DNA from: Enterobacter sp. CC120223-11 | GTDB taxonomy: Bacteria; Pseudomonadota; Gammaproteobacteria; Enterobacterales; Enterobacteriaceae | DNA: 64,000 bases | Reading direction: 5' to 3' | Assembly: GCF_900215375.1 (NCBI RefSeq) | Contig: NZ_OBEF01000008.1 | Span: forward strand, 62,001 to 126,000 | Shown here: positions 1-8,763 of the stretch, in pieces | How the letters are laid out: every line of letters starts with the position of its first letter | Numbering within the stretch: position 1 is the stretch's first letter | Notes under the pieces: model-generated | Databases searched by the model: none | What the model was told of the DNA's origin: nothing | What the model saw: only the letters and a program-made list of their open reading frames with translations | Translations under genes and position numbers: made by a program

Positions 1-962
1 CTAATGTGTTCGTCGAGTTCAGCTTTCAGGAATTTCGACAACGCCAGGCATTTTTGCTTATAGGCTTCGCGAATCAGCGCGATTTGCGGATCGAGACGCT
101 CCGTTTTCAGGTAGGCCGCCACCAGAGACTGCGTGAAGGAGTTGGCATGAAGATCGGTGGCCTGCTTCACGATGGCCACTTTCTGCTGCATCCATTCCGG
201 CAGCACAATCCAGCCAACGCGCAGGCCCGGAGCCAGAATTTTTGAGAAGGTCGAGGTGTAGACGACGCTCTCATGATCGCCCATTTCCGCGGCGGTCTGG
301 AACAATGTTTTCTGACGTTCTTCGTTGAAGCTGATGGCACCGTACGGGTCGTCTTCAATAATCACGAAGTCGTGTTTTGCCGCCAGTTTCACCAGTTTTT
401 GACGACGTTCGGCGCTTAATGTGGTGCCGCTCGGATTGCCGAAGGTTGGCACAATGTACACCGCTTTGATGCGCGTGGTCGCGAGCAACGCTTCCAGTTC
501 ATCGACGATCATGCCGTCGGCATCGCTGCCTACAGACTGCACGGTGGCCTCAGTCAGGCTCAGAATTTGCAGGGTCGCCAGATAAGTCGGGCGCTCGACA
601 ACAAACACATCGCCCGGATTGGCGAGGGAACGAATCAGCAAATCCAGCGCCTGCTGCGAGCCGGAAGTGATCAGCAAACGATCGACGGAAGTCGTGATGC
701 CGCGCGCTTTGCACAGCCCGACAAGCTGCTCGCGCAATTCGACGTTGCCTTCAGTCAATCCGTACTGGAACGCGTCGCCGAAGCTCTCCTCAAGGACGCT
801 CTGCGTGGCCTGCGCCAGCCCTTCTTTATCGAATAATTCGCCGGATGGAATGCCGCCGGCCAGCGAAATCACGCCAGGCATTTTGCTGTGTTTCAGTAGT
901 TCACGGATGGCGGAAGGTTGAAGCTGCTGGATGCGGTCTGCGAGGTGGTTGCTCTTGCTCAT
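1..962 (-). CDS. PLP-dependent aminotransferase, C-terminus cut by window edge
   Basis: About 320 residues are visible; the 3' end lies outside the window. It reads as a fold-type I aminotransferase of the MocR-domain / 2-aminoadipate transaminase type, without the N-terminal GntR domain. Visible marks are the SLAGGIPS segment near residue 33, YGLTEGNVELRE near 67, VPTFGNPSG near 171, the EDDPYG motif near 203, and TSTFSKILAPGLRVGW near 236, where Lys241 should form the Schiff base with PLP. The ATG has the weak upstream sequence AGAGAAAACAAC. It stands alone, upstream of and on the same strand as nothing obvious. The substrate cannot be told from sequence. Confidence 0.85.
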   Translation of the reverse strand, partial: MSKSNHLADRIQQLQPSAIRELLKHSKMPGVISLAGGIPSGELFDKEGLAQATQSVLEESFGDAFQYGLTEGNVELREQLVGLCKARGITTSVDRLLITSGSQQALDLLIRSLANPGDVFVVERPTYLATLQILSLTEATVQSVGSDADGMIVDELEALLATTRIKAVYIVPTFGNPSGTTLSAERRQKLVKLAAKHDFVIIEDDPYGAISFNEERQKTLFQTAAEMGDHESVVYTSTFSKILAPGLRVGWIVLPEWMQQKVAIVKQATDLHANSFTQSLVAAYLKTERLDPQIALIREAYKQKCLALSKFLKAELDEHI

Positions 963-1041
963 GTTGTTTTCTCTGATTTTTATTCACATGAAATATACAT
1001 AGCCCGCAAATGAATAAGCAATGCCTTTGACCAACAAAAGC

Positions 1042-1067
1042 AAAAAACCACGCCTCGCGTGGTTTTT
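1042..1067 (-). terminator. Rho-independent terminator of the yncE-like gene
   Basis: The hairpin AACCACGC-CTC-GCGTGGTT is flanked by A and T runs, so it would work in both directions. It lies just past the stop codon of the minus-strand yncE-like gene. Confidence 0.8.
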
Positions 1068-1079
1068 CCTTGCAGAAAC

Positions 1080-2135
1080 TCAGTTCAGCGCAATTTTAAC
1101 GATGCTGTCCGGGCCTTTGGTGCTGTTGTCTTCGTTGAAATCCTGCTTCACGGTGACGTACAGCGCCTCCCCGTCAGGGGAAACCAGAAGGCTGTTCGGG
1201 TGAGCGTCGAATGCCCAGCTCTTTTTCACGCTGTAACTTGTGGCATCCAGCTGCAGCACTTTGCGCGATTCTCGCTGACTGATGTAGATCTCATTTCGCT
1301 TGTCGTTAAATTTAATGCCCAACGCATCGCCTGCAATTTGCTTAATGACCTTACCGGTATGTTCGTCAAAGACCAGCGTGGTTTTGGCTTTGGAGTCATC
1401 GGTAACAAACAGGCGTCCGGTTTTTGCGTCTTCGGCCATGTTCAGGAACAGGTAGCTCTTACCGTCGCCTGGCGTCCAGCGCTGCTCAATTTTGTTATTT
1501 TGCGGGTTGATAACCAGGATTTCTCCTCCGCCGTTGGCCGCGTAAATGCGCTGGGTCACCGGCGAATAAATCATCCCTGTCACCCATTTCCCGGCGTTCT
1601 CGATGCGAGTTTTCAGGGTCAGGGTTTTGGCATCCACCACGGAAATGAAGCCAGGGTCAGCCACGCCACCGATGTACAGCGTTCCGTTATGCCAGAGAAT
1701 TTCACGGGCGCCGACCGGGTCACCGTCTTTGTCTTTTCCTTCAAACATCAGGCGCTGTAGCACCTTCCCGCTTTGCGCATCGACTTTAGACACACCGCCG
1801 TCCAGGGTGTTGGTGGTGTAAAACACCTTACCGTCCGGATCCATCGCCATGCCGAAATTTTTGTAGTCGGTAAAGGTTTCACCGGTTTTCTTCAACGTGC
1901 TCGGGTCAAGACGGTACAGCACCCCGCCGTTTACATCTTTGAAGCCCTGCGCGCTGGCGACGTAGAGCGATTTCGCCCCCGGTAAATAGACCATTTCATA
2001 CAGGCCATCGCCGAGGACTTGCTCAGTAACGCCAGGCTGATGCGTTTGCGCCTGGACGCTCAGCGTGGAGAGAGAAACTGCTGCGACGATGGCGAGCGCC
2101 ATGGCCTTTCTGGACTGGGTAAACGGAAAGTGCAT
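1080..2135 (-). CDS. yncE: YncE-like periplasmic beta-propeller protein
   Basis: The protein has 351 residues. The N-terminal signal peptide (about residues 1-29, ending VQA) is followed by repeated blades of the YVTN/NHL type, such as GGVLYRLDPSTL, GGVSKVDAQSG and the C-terminal HPNSLLVSPDGEALYVTVKQ. E. coli YncE has the same build and C-terminus (HPNSLALSADGKTLYVSVKQ), is periplasmic, Fur-repressed and of unclear function. I chose the ATG at 2135 over an in-frame one 69 bases upstream because it starts the signal peptide directly and has AAGG upstream. A Fur-box candidate lies 52 bases before the start. It is divergent from a siderophore receptor, which supports an iron-starvation role. Sequence divergence from E. 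coli YncE is considerable, so it may be a paralogue. Confidence 0.8.
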   Translation of the reverse strand: MHFPFTQSRKAMALAIVAAVSLSTLSVQAQTHQPGVTEQVLGDGLYEMVYLPGAKSLYVASAQGFKDVNGGVLYRLDPSTLKKTGETFTDYKNFGMAMDPDGKVFYTTNTLDGGVSKVDAQSGKVLQRLMFEGKDKDGDPVGAREILWHNGTLYIGGVADPGFISVVDAKTLTLKTRIENAGKWVTGMIYSPVTQRIYAANGGGEILVINPQNNKIEQRWTPGDGKSYLFLNMAEDAKTGRLFVTDDSKAKTTLVFDEHTGKVIKQIAGDALGIKFNDKRNEIYISQRESRKVLQLDATSYSVKKSWAFDAHPNSLLVSPDGEALYVTVKQDFNEDNSTKGPDSIVKIALN

Positions 2136-2186
2136 CTGATATCCAACCTTGCCTGAGAAGTAAAAAAACAACCTGATTTTTATATG

Positions 2187-2205
2187 AATGAGAAGCATAC
2201 GCATT
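2187..2205 (-). promoter_or_regulatory. Fur box candidate, yncE side
   Basis: AATGAGAAGCATACGCATT matches a Fur consensus register (AATGAGAATCATTATCATT) at 15 of 19 positions by eye. It is 52 bases upstream of the yncE-like start, where repressor binding would block the promoter. Confidence 0.6.
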
Positions 2206-2306
2206 AGCGTTATGGGTGTAAACCCGCCAAATACGAGGGTTATCAGGCGCTTCGGCTTTCACAGTTTGTTACATTTCACGCTGAACTTTTCCATTGAGAC
2301 GCAAAA

Positions 2307-2325
2307 GCAAATAATTATTATTAGC
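2307..2325 (+). promoter_or_regulatory. Fur box candidate, receptor side
   Basis: GCAAATAATTATTATTAGC matches the 19-base consensus GATAATGATAATCATTATC at 13 positions by eye. It sits about 100 bases upstream of the TonB-dependent receptor start. Confidence 0.6.
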
Positions 2326-2428
2326 GTTCTCGTTAATTTGCCCTGTGCCCTTCCCAACCGATCCGCAGAGATCCGAACCGCACAGAACGGCACTGCTCCA
2401 CATAACAACAATCCTGACAGGAACTTTT

Positions 2429-4603
2429 ATGTCTTTTATCAGCAAGGAAGCCAGCTGCGGCCCCCGCACGTCTGGCAAAACGTTTTTAACCGTTTCACTG
2501 CTCGCCTCCGCCATTCAGGCCCTGCTCTACGCCCCACAGGCATTCTCGGCAGATGATGCTGCTATAACGCAGACGATGATTGTTGAAGGCGACACGCCGG
2601 CAAACAGCCAGTCAGAGCACAACTACGCCGTAAAATCGACAAACGCAGGCACGAAAATGAAGCTTGCCCCGCGCGACTTACCGCAATCCTTTAGCGTGGT
2701 CACTGAACAGCGTATGAAGGATCAGGATCTGCAAAACGTGGGCGATGTTCTGACCAACACCACAGGCATTTCAGCGCAGGTTATCGACAGCGAACGCTCC
2801 AGCTATTTCTCGCGCGGCTTTGAAATCAGCAACTACACCTATGACGATATTCCCACTTCGGTCAGTGACGTCTGGAACTACGGCGATGCCGCCTCCGATA
2901 CCGCCATTTATGACCGAATTGAAGTGGTTCGCGGCGCAACGGGCCTGATGACCGGCGCCGGTAGCCCTGCGGCTTCCGTGAATATGGTGCGCAAGCATGC
3001 GGACAGCAAAGTGGCTAGCGGCAACCTCAGCGCAAGCTACGGCAGCTGGAACAGTCAGCGCTACGTGGCCGATGTCTCCGCGCCGCTTAACGAATCGGGA
3101 TCCGTGCGCGCCAGGGCGATCGCAGGCTATCAGGATCAGGACGGCTGGCTCGACCGCTACCATAAAACCAAAAAATTCCTCTACGGCGTGATGGACGCCG
3201 ACGTCACCGACAATACCCGTTTTTCTCTGGGTTATGACTATCAGGAGAGTAACACCGGCAACCCGACCTGGGGCGGCCTGCCCACCTGGTACAGCAACGG
3301 CACTCGCACCCATTACGACCGCAGCCTGAACACCGCCGCCGACTGGACGCGCTACAGCCTGAATTCGCGCAAGGTGTTTGCCGATATTACGCATAACTTC
3401 GACAACGGCTGGCTGGTAAAGGTAAATGGTACCCACGCTGAACAAACGTTCAACGACAAGCTGCTGTATGTGATGGGCTACCCGGACGAGGAGACCGGCG
3501 AAGGCACCTCCGGTTTTGGCAGTAAAGATCGTGGTGAACGCCATCTGGATTCCGTGGACGCCTTCGCCAGCGGTCCGTTTGAGCTGCTTGGTCGCCAGCA
3601 TCAGCTGGTGGCGGGCGTCAGCTACAGCCGTCAGCATAACGCCACCTACAGCGCAGATGGCCCTATTGACAGTGACCAGATGGGTCCGTTTAACAACGGC
3701 TGGACGGGGAACGTTATCGACCCACAATGGGGTGACTGGTATCAGAACGCAGACGATATTGTGCGGCAAAAATCGGCCTATACCGCTGCGCGCCTGTCGC
3801 TGGCTGACCCGCTGTCGCTGATCCTTGGCGCACGCTACACCCAATGGAGCACTTACGGCAGCAGCGGAGACATGAGCAAAAATAACGTCACGCCATACGG
3901 CGGCCTGGTCTACGACATCGATGACACCTGGTCGGCGTACGCCAGCTATACCTCCATCTTTCAGCCGCAAACCAAACGCGACGCCAGCGGACAATATTTG
4001 TCGCCGATCACCGGCAAAAACTACGAAACGGGCCTCAAATCTGACTGGTTTAACGGCAGCCTGACCGCCACCGTCGCCCTCTTCCGAATCGAGCAGGATA
4101 ACGTCGGCCAGGAAGTGGAAGGCGAATTTGTGAACGGCAGCAGCGAGCAGGCCTATCGCCCGGCGAAAGGCGCGGTCAGCAAAGGGGCTGAATTCGAACT
4201 GAACGGCGCGGTCACCGAGAATCTGCAAATGACGTTTGGTGCCACCCGCTATGTCGCCACGGATAAGGATGGCCGCTACAGCAGCAATATGCCGCAAACC
4301 ACCTTCAAGCTGTTTACCCGCTATCAGGTGCCTGCGTTGTCCAGCCTGACGCTCGGCGGCGGTCTGACCTGGCAGAATAAAACCTTCCAGGACGTCGTCG
4401 GCCCGGATGGCGAAACGCAGCGCGTTTACCAGGGCAGCTTCCCGCTGGCGAGCCTTTTCGCACGCTACCAGGTCAGCAAGCAGGTGGCGGTTCAGGCGAA
4501 CGTCAACAACCTGTTTGACCGCAGCTACTACAGCTGGCTCGGCGATTCAGCCGTTTACGGCGAGCCGCGTAACGTCTCGGTCAGCGTGGGCTACGCCTTC
4601 TGA
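2429..4603 (+). CDS. fhuE: TonB-dependent ferric-siderophore receptor, FhuE-like
   Basis: An outer-membrane receptor of 724 residues. The signal peptide ends near residue 41 (QAFSA), and a TonB box follows (ITQTMIVEG). The plug domain is DLPQSFSVVTEQRMKDQ to EVVRGATGLMTGAGSPAASVNMVRKHA, followed by a 22-strand beta-barrel ending in the usual terminal Phe. Many segments read like E. coli FhuE, the receptor for coprogen, rhodotorulic acid and ferrioxamine B: VVRGATGLMTG, GYQ(D/N)xDxWLDRY, TWGGLP, YASYTSIFQPQ, FRIEQDNV. The barrel is clearly divergent, so its ligand may be a related hydroxamate. I chose the ATG at 2429 because it starts the signal peptide and has AGGAA seven bases upstream. The Fur-box candidate predicts iron repression. 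Whether this is the orthologous fhuE or a second copy cannot be decided here. Confidence 0.85.
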   Translation: MSFISKEASCGPRTSGKTFLTVSLLASAIQALLYAPQAFSADDAAITQTMIVEGDTPANSQSEHNYAVKSTNAGTKMKLAPRDLPQSFSVVTEQRMKDQDLQNVGDVLTNTTGISAQVIDSERSSYFSRGFEISNYTYDDIPTSVSDVWNYGDAASDTAIYDRIEVVRGATGLMTGAGSPAASVNMVRKHADSKVASGNLSASYGSWNSQRYVADVSAPLNESGSVRARAIAGYQDQDGWLDRYHKTKKFLYGVMDADVTDNTRFSLGYDYQESNTGNPTWGGLPTWYSNGTRTHYDRSLNTAADWTRYSLNSRKVFADITHNFDNGWLVKVNGTHAEQTFNDKLLYVMGYPDEETGEGTSGFGSKDRGERHLDSVDAFASGPFELLGRQHQLVAGVSYSRQHNATYSADGPIDSDQMGPFNNGWTGNVIDPQWGDWYQNADDIVRQKSAYTAARLSLADPLSLILGARYTQWSTYGSSGDMSKNNVTPYGGLVYDIDDTWSAYASYTSIFQPQTKRDASGQYLSPITGKNYETGLKSDWFNGSLTATVALFRIEQDNVGQEVEGEFVNGSSEQAYRPAKGAVSKGAEFELNGAVTENLQMTFGATRYVATDKDGRYSSNMPQTTFKLFTRYQVPALSSLTLGGGLTWQNKTFQDVVGPDGETQRVYQGSFPLASLFARYQVSKQVAVQANVNNLFDRSYYSWLGDSAVYGEPRNVSVSVGYAF

Positions 4604-4610
4604 TGACTCC

Positions 4611-4635
4611 GCCCCGGTCATGTCCGGGGCTATTT
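4611..4635 (+). terminator. Terminator hairpin after the FhuE-like receptor
   Basis: GCCCCGG-TCATGT-CCGGGGC starts 8 bases past the stop codon and is followed by TATTT. The T-run is weak. Confidence 0.55.
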
Positions 4636-4843
4636 CACCCTTCCCGCTGCGCCAGCCAGATGGTGTGCCCGCCGCAGTCGGGATCTTCCGTCACCTGCTT
4701 CACCACCCTAAAACCGTTGTCTGCCAGTAGCTGTCGATATTCGTCATGAGCAAGGCTCGCGTGATACAGCGGCTGGCCCAGGCTTCGGCCCCTTCGTGGT
4801 ACAGCGCGATGATGCTCTCTGCTGACGGATGATCGTGTTCCAT
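4635..4843 (-). pseudogene. Remnant of a class I SAM-dependent methyltransferase (internal deletion)
   Basis: From the ATG at 4843, which has an AAGGG ribosome-binding site, the reading starts MEHDHPSAESIIALYHEGAEAW, a normal start for small methyltransferases. About 70 bases in, the protein switches frame to GQPLYHASLAHDEYRQLLA then DNGFRVVKQVTEDPDCGGHTIWLAQREG and stops at 4635. That is the characteristic C-terminus of the same family. The whole central SAM-binding domain is missing, and the junction also shifts the frame, so no working enzyme can be made. The retained ribosome-binding site and intact ends suggest a recent single deletion. A sequencing artefact cannot be excluded, but loss of several hundred bases makes it unlikely. 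Confidence 0.75.
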
Positions 4844-4866
4844 TATTAGCCCTTTTCAGTGACGCG

Positions 4867-4913
4867 TTGACAGGCGGTCAACGATCGCACAAAATAAACA
4901 TGTACTCAGTACA
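4867..4913 (+). promoter_or_regulatory. Promoter with palindromic TetR-type operator
   Basis: TTGACA (4867-4872), a 17-base spacer and CAAAAT (4890-4895) form a sigma-70 promoter candidate. The perfect palindrome TGTACT-C-AGTACA (4901-4913) sits where transcription should start. It is a good operator candidate for the TetR-family regulator encoded in the same operon. Confidence 0.55.
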
Positions 4914-4955
4914 ATTATGTTCCGGGTATACCTTTCCACTCTTTTCGAGAAATCT

Positions 4956-6167
4956 ATGAATAAATCCCTGATTGTTATCTTCACAACAATCTGTCTTGAT
5001 GCGGTCGGCATTGGCCTCATCATTCCGATCCTTCCCCGTCTGCTGGAAGATGTGGTGCATGACAGCCACGTCGCTCTCTGGATGGGCATTATGACGGCGC
5101 TGTATGCCGTGATGCAGTTTATTTTTGCTCCGGTTTTGGGGGCACTAAGCGATACCCATGGCCGTCGCCCTGTTCTGCTGGTTTCACTGGCGGGTGCAGC
5201 GGTGAATTACCTGATTCTGGCTCTTTCACCGCAGCTGTGGATCCTGTTTATCGGCCGCGCCATTGCCGGGCTGACCAGCGCCAATATGTCCGTTGCCACC
5301 GCGTATATCACGGATATCACCCCGCCAGATCAACGTGCACGCCGCTTCGGGCTGTTTAACGCTATGTTTGGCATCGGCTTTATCATCGGCCCGGTGTTGG
5401 GCGGTGTTTTGGGCGATCTCTGGGTACGCCTGCCGTTTCTGGTTGCCGCCGTGCTGACTGGCGTCAACCTTCTGATGGCGCTTTTTGTCCTGCCTGAATC
5501 CAGAACGCCTACTCATCAGCGCCTGCATCTGGCGGCTTTTAATCCTCTGAAACCGCTGCGCTGGGCGTTTTCTATGAAAAAGCTGCTGCCCATCGTGGCC
5601 GTGTTCTTCATTCTTAGCGGCATCGGTGAAGTGTATGGCATCTGCTGGGCGCTGTGGGGCAACGATACCTTCCAGTGGAACGGCATGTGGATTGGCCTTT
5701 CACTGTGTGCGTTTGGTCTTTGCCAGTCGCTGGTGCAGATTTTTCTGCCGGGCCCTGCGGCACGGTTGTTTGGTGAACGAGGTGCCGTTTTGGTCGGCGT
5801 CGCCTGCTCCTGCGTGGCGCTGACGATCCTCGCCTTTACGCAGCAAAGCTGGATTGTGTTTGCCATTATGCCGCTGTTCGCGCTGGGTGGAATCGGCACG
5901 CCCGCTTTGCAGGCCCTTGCCACCCGCCAGGTTGAGGTCAACCGTCAGGGGCAGTTCCAGGGCGTATTAGGCTCAGCCATCAGCCTCGCGTCCATCATCG
6001 CCCCGCTTGGTTTTTCGGCCATCTATTTTATGGTTCAGCAGAGCTGGCCCGGCGCTATCTGGCTCTCCGTGGTCGCCATCTACGTGCTGGCTGTTCCGTT
6101 AATTATCTTTGGCACCCGCAAACATGATCAAGCGACAGAGCTTGCACAGCAGAAGGAAAACTCATGA
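4956..6167 (+). CDS. TCR/Tet-family MFS drug-efflux transporter
   Basis: An inner-membrane H+ antiporter of 403 residues with about 12 hydrophobic segments. Family marks are LDAVGIGLIIPILPRLL in helix 1, the motif A loop GALSDTHGRRP (residues 62-72), RAIAGLTSANMSVATAYI, and FGLFNAMFGIGFIIGPVLGG (motif C region). These are shared with TetA-type proteins. The ATG at 4956 was chosen because it begins exactly at the family N-terminus (MNKSLIVIFTTICLDAVG). The stop overlaps the start of the TetR gene (ATGA), so both are one operon. The substrate is unknown; tetracycline cannot be assumed, because many chromosomal homologues carry other compounds. Confidence 0.85.
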   Translation: MNKSLIVIFTTICLDAVGIGLIIPILPRLLEDVVHDSHVALWMGIMTALYAVMQFIFAPVLGALSDTHGRRPVLLVSLAGAAVNYLILALSPQLWILFIGRAIAGLTSANMSVATAYITDITPPDQRARRFGLFNAMFGIGFIIGPVLGGVLGDLWVRLPFLVAAVLTGVNLLMALFVLPESRTPTHQRLHLAAFNPLKPLRWAFSMKKLLPIVAVFFILSGIGEVYGICWALWGNDTFQWNGMWIGLSLCAFGLCQSLVQIFLPGPAARLFGERGAVLVGVACSCVALTILAFTQQSWIVFAIMPLFALGGIGTPALQALATRQVEVNRQGQFQGVLGSAISLASIIAPLGFSAIYFMVQQSWPGAIWLSVVAIYVLAVPLIIFGTRKHDQATELAQQKENS

Positions 6168-6802
6168 CAGACCTCGCCGATCGCCGCGCCAGAAAGCGTC
6201 AGGAAACCCGCCGTGCCATCTCATGGGCTGCCACCGGGCTGTTTGCGGAAAAAGGCTTCGACAACGTCACCATAGATGAAATCGCCGCCGAGGCCGATGT
6301 CGGGCGCATGACGGTGTTCAATCATTTTCCCCGCAAGGAAGATATGTTTTTTGACCGTGACGATGAGATTCGGACCACGCTTGCCGAGGCGCTCCGGCAG
6401 CGTGACCCTGCGGAGTCACCGATTGAATCACTGCGTCTGCTGGCGCATCGCCTGATCAGCGAGCAGCGCCCTTACCTGCAATTTTCGCCGGAGAGCCGGG
6501 GGTTTATTGCAACTATCAAAGCCAGCGAAACCCTGAAAGCACGCGCCCGCGCAATCCGTGATGAAGTGGCGAACGGTGTTGCAGTGGAACTTGCCCGCAG
6601 CGCAGGCCGCGAAGATTCCGATGCCGACGCGGCCCTTGCCGCGTCACTTCTGCTGGCAACATGGAGTGTGGCGCTGATCCGTGCCCACGAGGAGTATGCG
6701 CAGACCCTGGATGCAGAGCAGTCTGCCGCCATTTTTCTGTCGCTGGTGGATAAGGGCGCAGTCGGGCAAAAAGCGGCTTTGGCAGGAACGCCCTACGTCT
6801 GA
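6164..6802 (+). CDS. TetR-family transcriptional regulator
   Basis: The protein has 212 residues. The N-terminal helix-turn-helix (about residues 15-60) reads ISWAATGLFAEKGFDNVTIDEIAAEADVGRMTVFNHFPRKEDMF, a clear TetR signature. The C-terminal ligand domain has no recognised specificity. It is translationally coupled to the upstream MFS gene (4-base ATGA overlap) with AAGGAAAAC as ribosome-binding site. Most TetR/efflux pairs are divergent; here the regulator is the second gene of the operon, so it should also control itself through the palindrome at 4901-4913. Confidence 0.9.
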   Translation: MTDLADRRARKRQETRRAISWAATGLFAEKGFDNVTIDEIAAEADVGRMTVFNHFPRKEDMFFDRDDEIRTTLAEALRQRDPAESPIESLRLLAHRLISEQRPYLQFSPESRGFIATIKASETLKARARAIRDEVANGVAVELARSAGREDSDADAALAASLLLATWSVALIRAHEEYAQTLDAEQSAAIFLSLVDKGAVGQKAALAGTPYV

Positions 6803-7437
6803 GTCAAGGGTCCAGTGCAGCGGCCGGGCCTCAGCAGCACGATCTGCCATCGCATCACGAAGAAGGCGTATTTTATTTTGAACGATGGCATCTCAGCGTT
6901 CCGTCGTTGAATGAGAATAAAATAAGGCTGCAGGCCGCATTATACGGGGAAGTTCACGCTCTCTTCCTGTTGCCAGGAGCTAGCCATGAGCAGCGGCAAG
7001 ACACCGCGACTGAATCAAACAACTGTCTGAAATATTGAACAGCAGCTGTTTTTAATGAAAGGAGGATCAGGCGGTTTATCGGCGATGGAATCAGGGTATA
7101 AAGGATGCTGCGCACCCCTCAATCAAAGCAACAAAGTCAACACGCTTTATTATCATAATATTTACTTTTAGAGCTGCATCATACTTCTGGCAAATAGCCC
7201 AGAGCGTTTATTATGCACTTAAAATGAATGATTTCAGCCCTTAAAGGCCCATGCCACCGCATTTCATCATGGATAACTATTCAGTTTCACTGTTAAAAAT
7301 TACTTCCACTCCCTCTCAATTCCGCGTTTCGCCTGATGCTAAATTTTAAAAAAGTGTTAAATTTATACTCACATAGTGAGTAACACTATGCTCCACGGCT
7401 AATTAAGAACATATTACTTACAAAACTAAGGTTCATC
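6803..7437. other. 635-base intergenic region without a convincing gene
   Basis: No ORF with a credible ribosome-binding site and coding character was found. A 9-base inverted repeat (TATTTTATT at 6869-6877, AATAAAATA at 6916-6924) with further pairing inside may end the upstream operon. The right half is AT-rich and presumably holds the glutamate dehydrogenase promoter, including the palindrome annotated separately. Confidence 0.5.
7367..7381 (+). promoter_or_regulatory. Perfect palindrome upstream of glutamate dehydrogenase
   Basis: ACTCAC-ATA-GTGAGT is a perfect inverted repeat ending 56 bases before the start codon. An outer pair GTGTTA (7354-7359) and TAACAC (7381-7386) extends the symmetry imperfectly. 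It looks like an operator; the regulator is unknown. Confidence 0.45.
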
Positions 7438-8712
7438 ATGGATAAGTTATCTTACGCTTCAGATAGCAACACATCTGCCTGGAATACCTACCTGCAACAA
7501 ATCGAGCGCGTTGCCCCCTACCTCGGCGAACTCTCCCGCTGGGTTGATACTCTTCGTCATCCTAAGCGCGCCCTGATTGTCGATATTCCTGTGCAAATGG
7601 ACGATGGCACCATTCGTCACTTTGAGGGGTATCGCGTGCAGCACAACCTCTCACGTGGCCCGGGCAAAGGTGGCGTGCGCTATCACCCGGATGTGGATCT
7701 GAACGAAGTTATGGCGCTGTCAGCCTGGATGACCATCAAATGTGCGGCGCTGAACCTGCCTTACGGCGGCGCAAAAGGCGGCATCCGCGTCGATCCGTTC
7801 AAGCTCTCTGAGGGTGAACTGGAGCGTCTGACCCGCCGCTATACCAGCGAAATTGGCATTATTATCGGGCCGCAAAAAGATATTCCTGCGCCGGACGTCG
7901 GCACCAACGGCAAAGTCATGGCGTGGATGATGGACACGTACTCCATGAACCACGGCACCACCATCACTGGCGTGGTAACCGGTAAACCGATCCATCTTGG
8001 CGGCTCGCTGGGGCGTGAAAAAGCCACCGGTCGCGGCGTGTGGATCAGCGGTCGCGAAGTGGCTCGTCGGGCCAATATCCCTGTGGAAGGTGCTCGTGTA
8101 GCGGTGCAAGGTTTCGGTAACGTGGGTAGCGAAGCGGCCCGCCTGTTTGCCGCCTCCGGTGCTCGCGTGGTGGCCATTCAGGACCACACTGCAACGCTGT
8201 TTAACGGCATGGGCATCGACATGAACGCCCTCACCGCATGGCAGATCGAGCACAAGCAAATCGCCGGATTCCCAGGTGCCGAGACCATCGCCAGCGAAGC
8301 TTTCTGGGACGTGGATATGGACATTTTCATTCCGGCCGCGCTGGAAGGCCAGATTACCCGTCACCGTGCCGAAGTGCTGAAATGTAAATTGATCCTTGAA
8401 GGCGCGAACGGCCCGACCTATCCGGATGCCGACGACGTGCTGGCAAGCCGTGGCATCATCGTGGTACCAGACGTGGTCTGTAACGCCGGTGGCGTAACCG
8501 TCAGCTACTTTGAATGGGTTCAGGACATGGCGAGCTTCTTCTGGAGTGAAGAAGAGATCAACGCCCGTATGGACAAAATCATGACCGACGCGATGGTTCA
8601 CGTCTGGGAAAAAGCAGAGGAAAAATCCTGCTCCCTGCGTACTGCCGCTTACATCGTAGCCTGCGAACGTATTCTGCTGGCACGTAAAGATCGCGGTATC
8701 TATCCGGGCTGA
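7438..8712 (+). CDS. Glu/Leu/Phe/Val-type glutamate dehydrogenase
   Basis: The protein has 424 residues, the length of RocG/GudB-type NAD-linked enzymes rather than the about 447 residues of E. coli GdhA. It should interconvert glutamate with 2-oxoglutarate and ammonia in the cytoplasm. The substrate domain holds [11 protein letters not shown] (residues 74-84) and PYGGAKGG (109-116), where Lys113 is the catalytic lysine. The dinucleotide domain holds [12 protein letters not shown] (223-234) and VVAIQDH (244-250); the acidic residue after that strand favours NAD over NADP. The start follows CTAAGGTTC. A strong terminator follows, so it is monocistronic. Salmonella carries a similar second enzyme. 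A catabolic role is inferred from the family. Confidence 0.88.
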   Translation: MDKLSYASDSNTSAWNTYLQQIERVAPYLGELSRWVDTLRHPKRALIVDIPVQMDDGTIRHFEGYRVQHNLSRGPGKGGVRYHPDVDLNEVMALSAWMTIKCAALNLPYGGAKGGIRVDPFKLSEGELERLTRRYTSEIGIIIGPQKDIPAPDVGTNGKVMAWMMDTYSMNHGTTITGVVTGKPIHLGGSLGREKATGRGVWISGREVARRANIPVEGARVAVQGFGNVGSEAARLFAASGARVVAIQDHTATLFNGMGIDMNALTAWQIEHKQIAGFPGAETIASEAFWDVDMDIFIPAALEGQITRHRAEVLKCKLILEGANGPTYPDADDVLASRGIIVVPDVVCNAGGVTVSYFEWVQDMASFFWSEEEINARMDKIMTDAMVHVWEKAEEKSCSLRTAAYIVACERILLARKDRGIYPG

Positions 8713-8724
8713 GGCCAGTGCGGC

Positions 8725-8758
8725 GGTGGGCCTTCGCGGCTCACCGTCTTTTCTTTTT
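8725..8758 (+). terminator. Rho-independent terminator of glutamate dehydrogenase
   Basis: The stem GGTGGGCC / GGCTCACC with loop TTCGC is followed by GTCTTTTCTTTTT, 12 bases after the stop codon. Confidence 0.85.
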
Positions 8759-8763
8759 GATGC

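Noticed and set aside
2771-4297. Long minus-strand ORF (508 codons) opposite the FhuE-like receptor
   Set aside because: It mirrors the third-position GC bias of the real gene, has no ribosome-binding site and gives a low-complexity Ala/Val/Arg-rich product.
6985-7029. 14-codon ORF with AGGAG before its ATG in the region upstream of glutamate dehydrogenase
   Set aside because: Too short to support, no helix or motif, and no promoter evident.
7720-8601. 293-codon minus-strand ORF opposite glutamate dehydrogenase
   Set aside because: Shadow frame; no start signal and unlikely composition.
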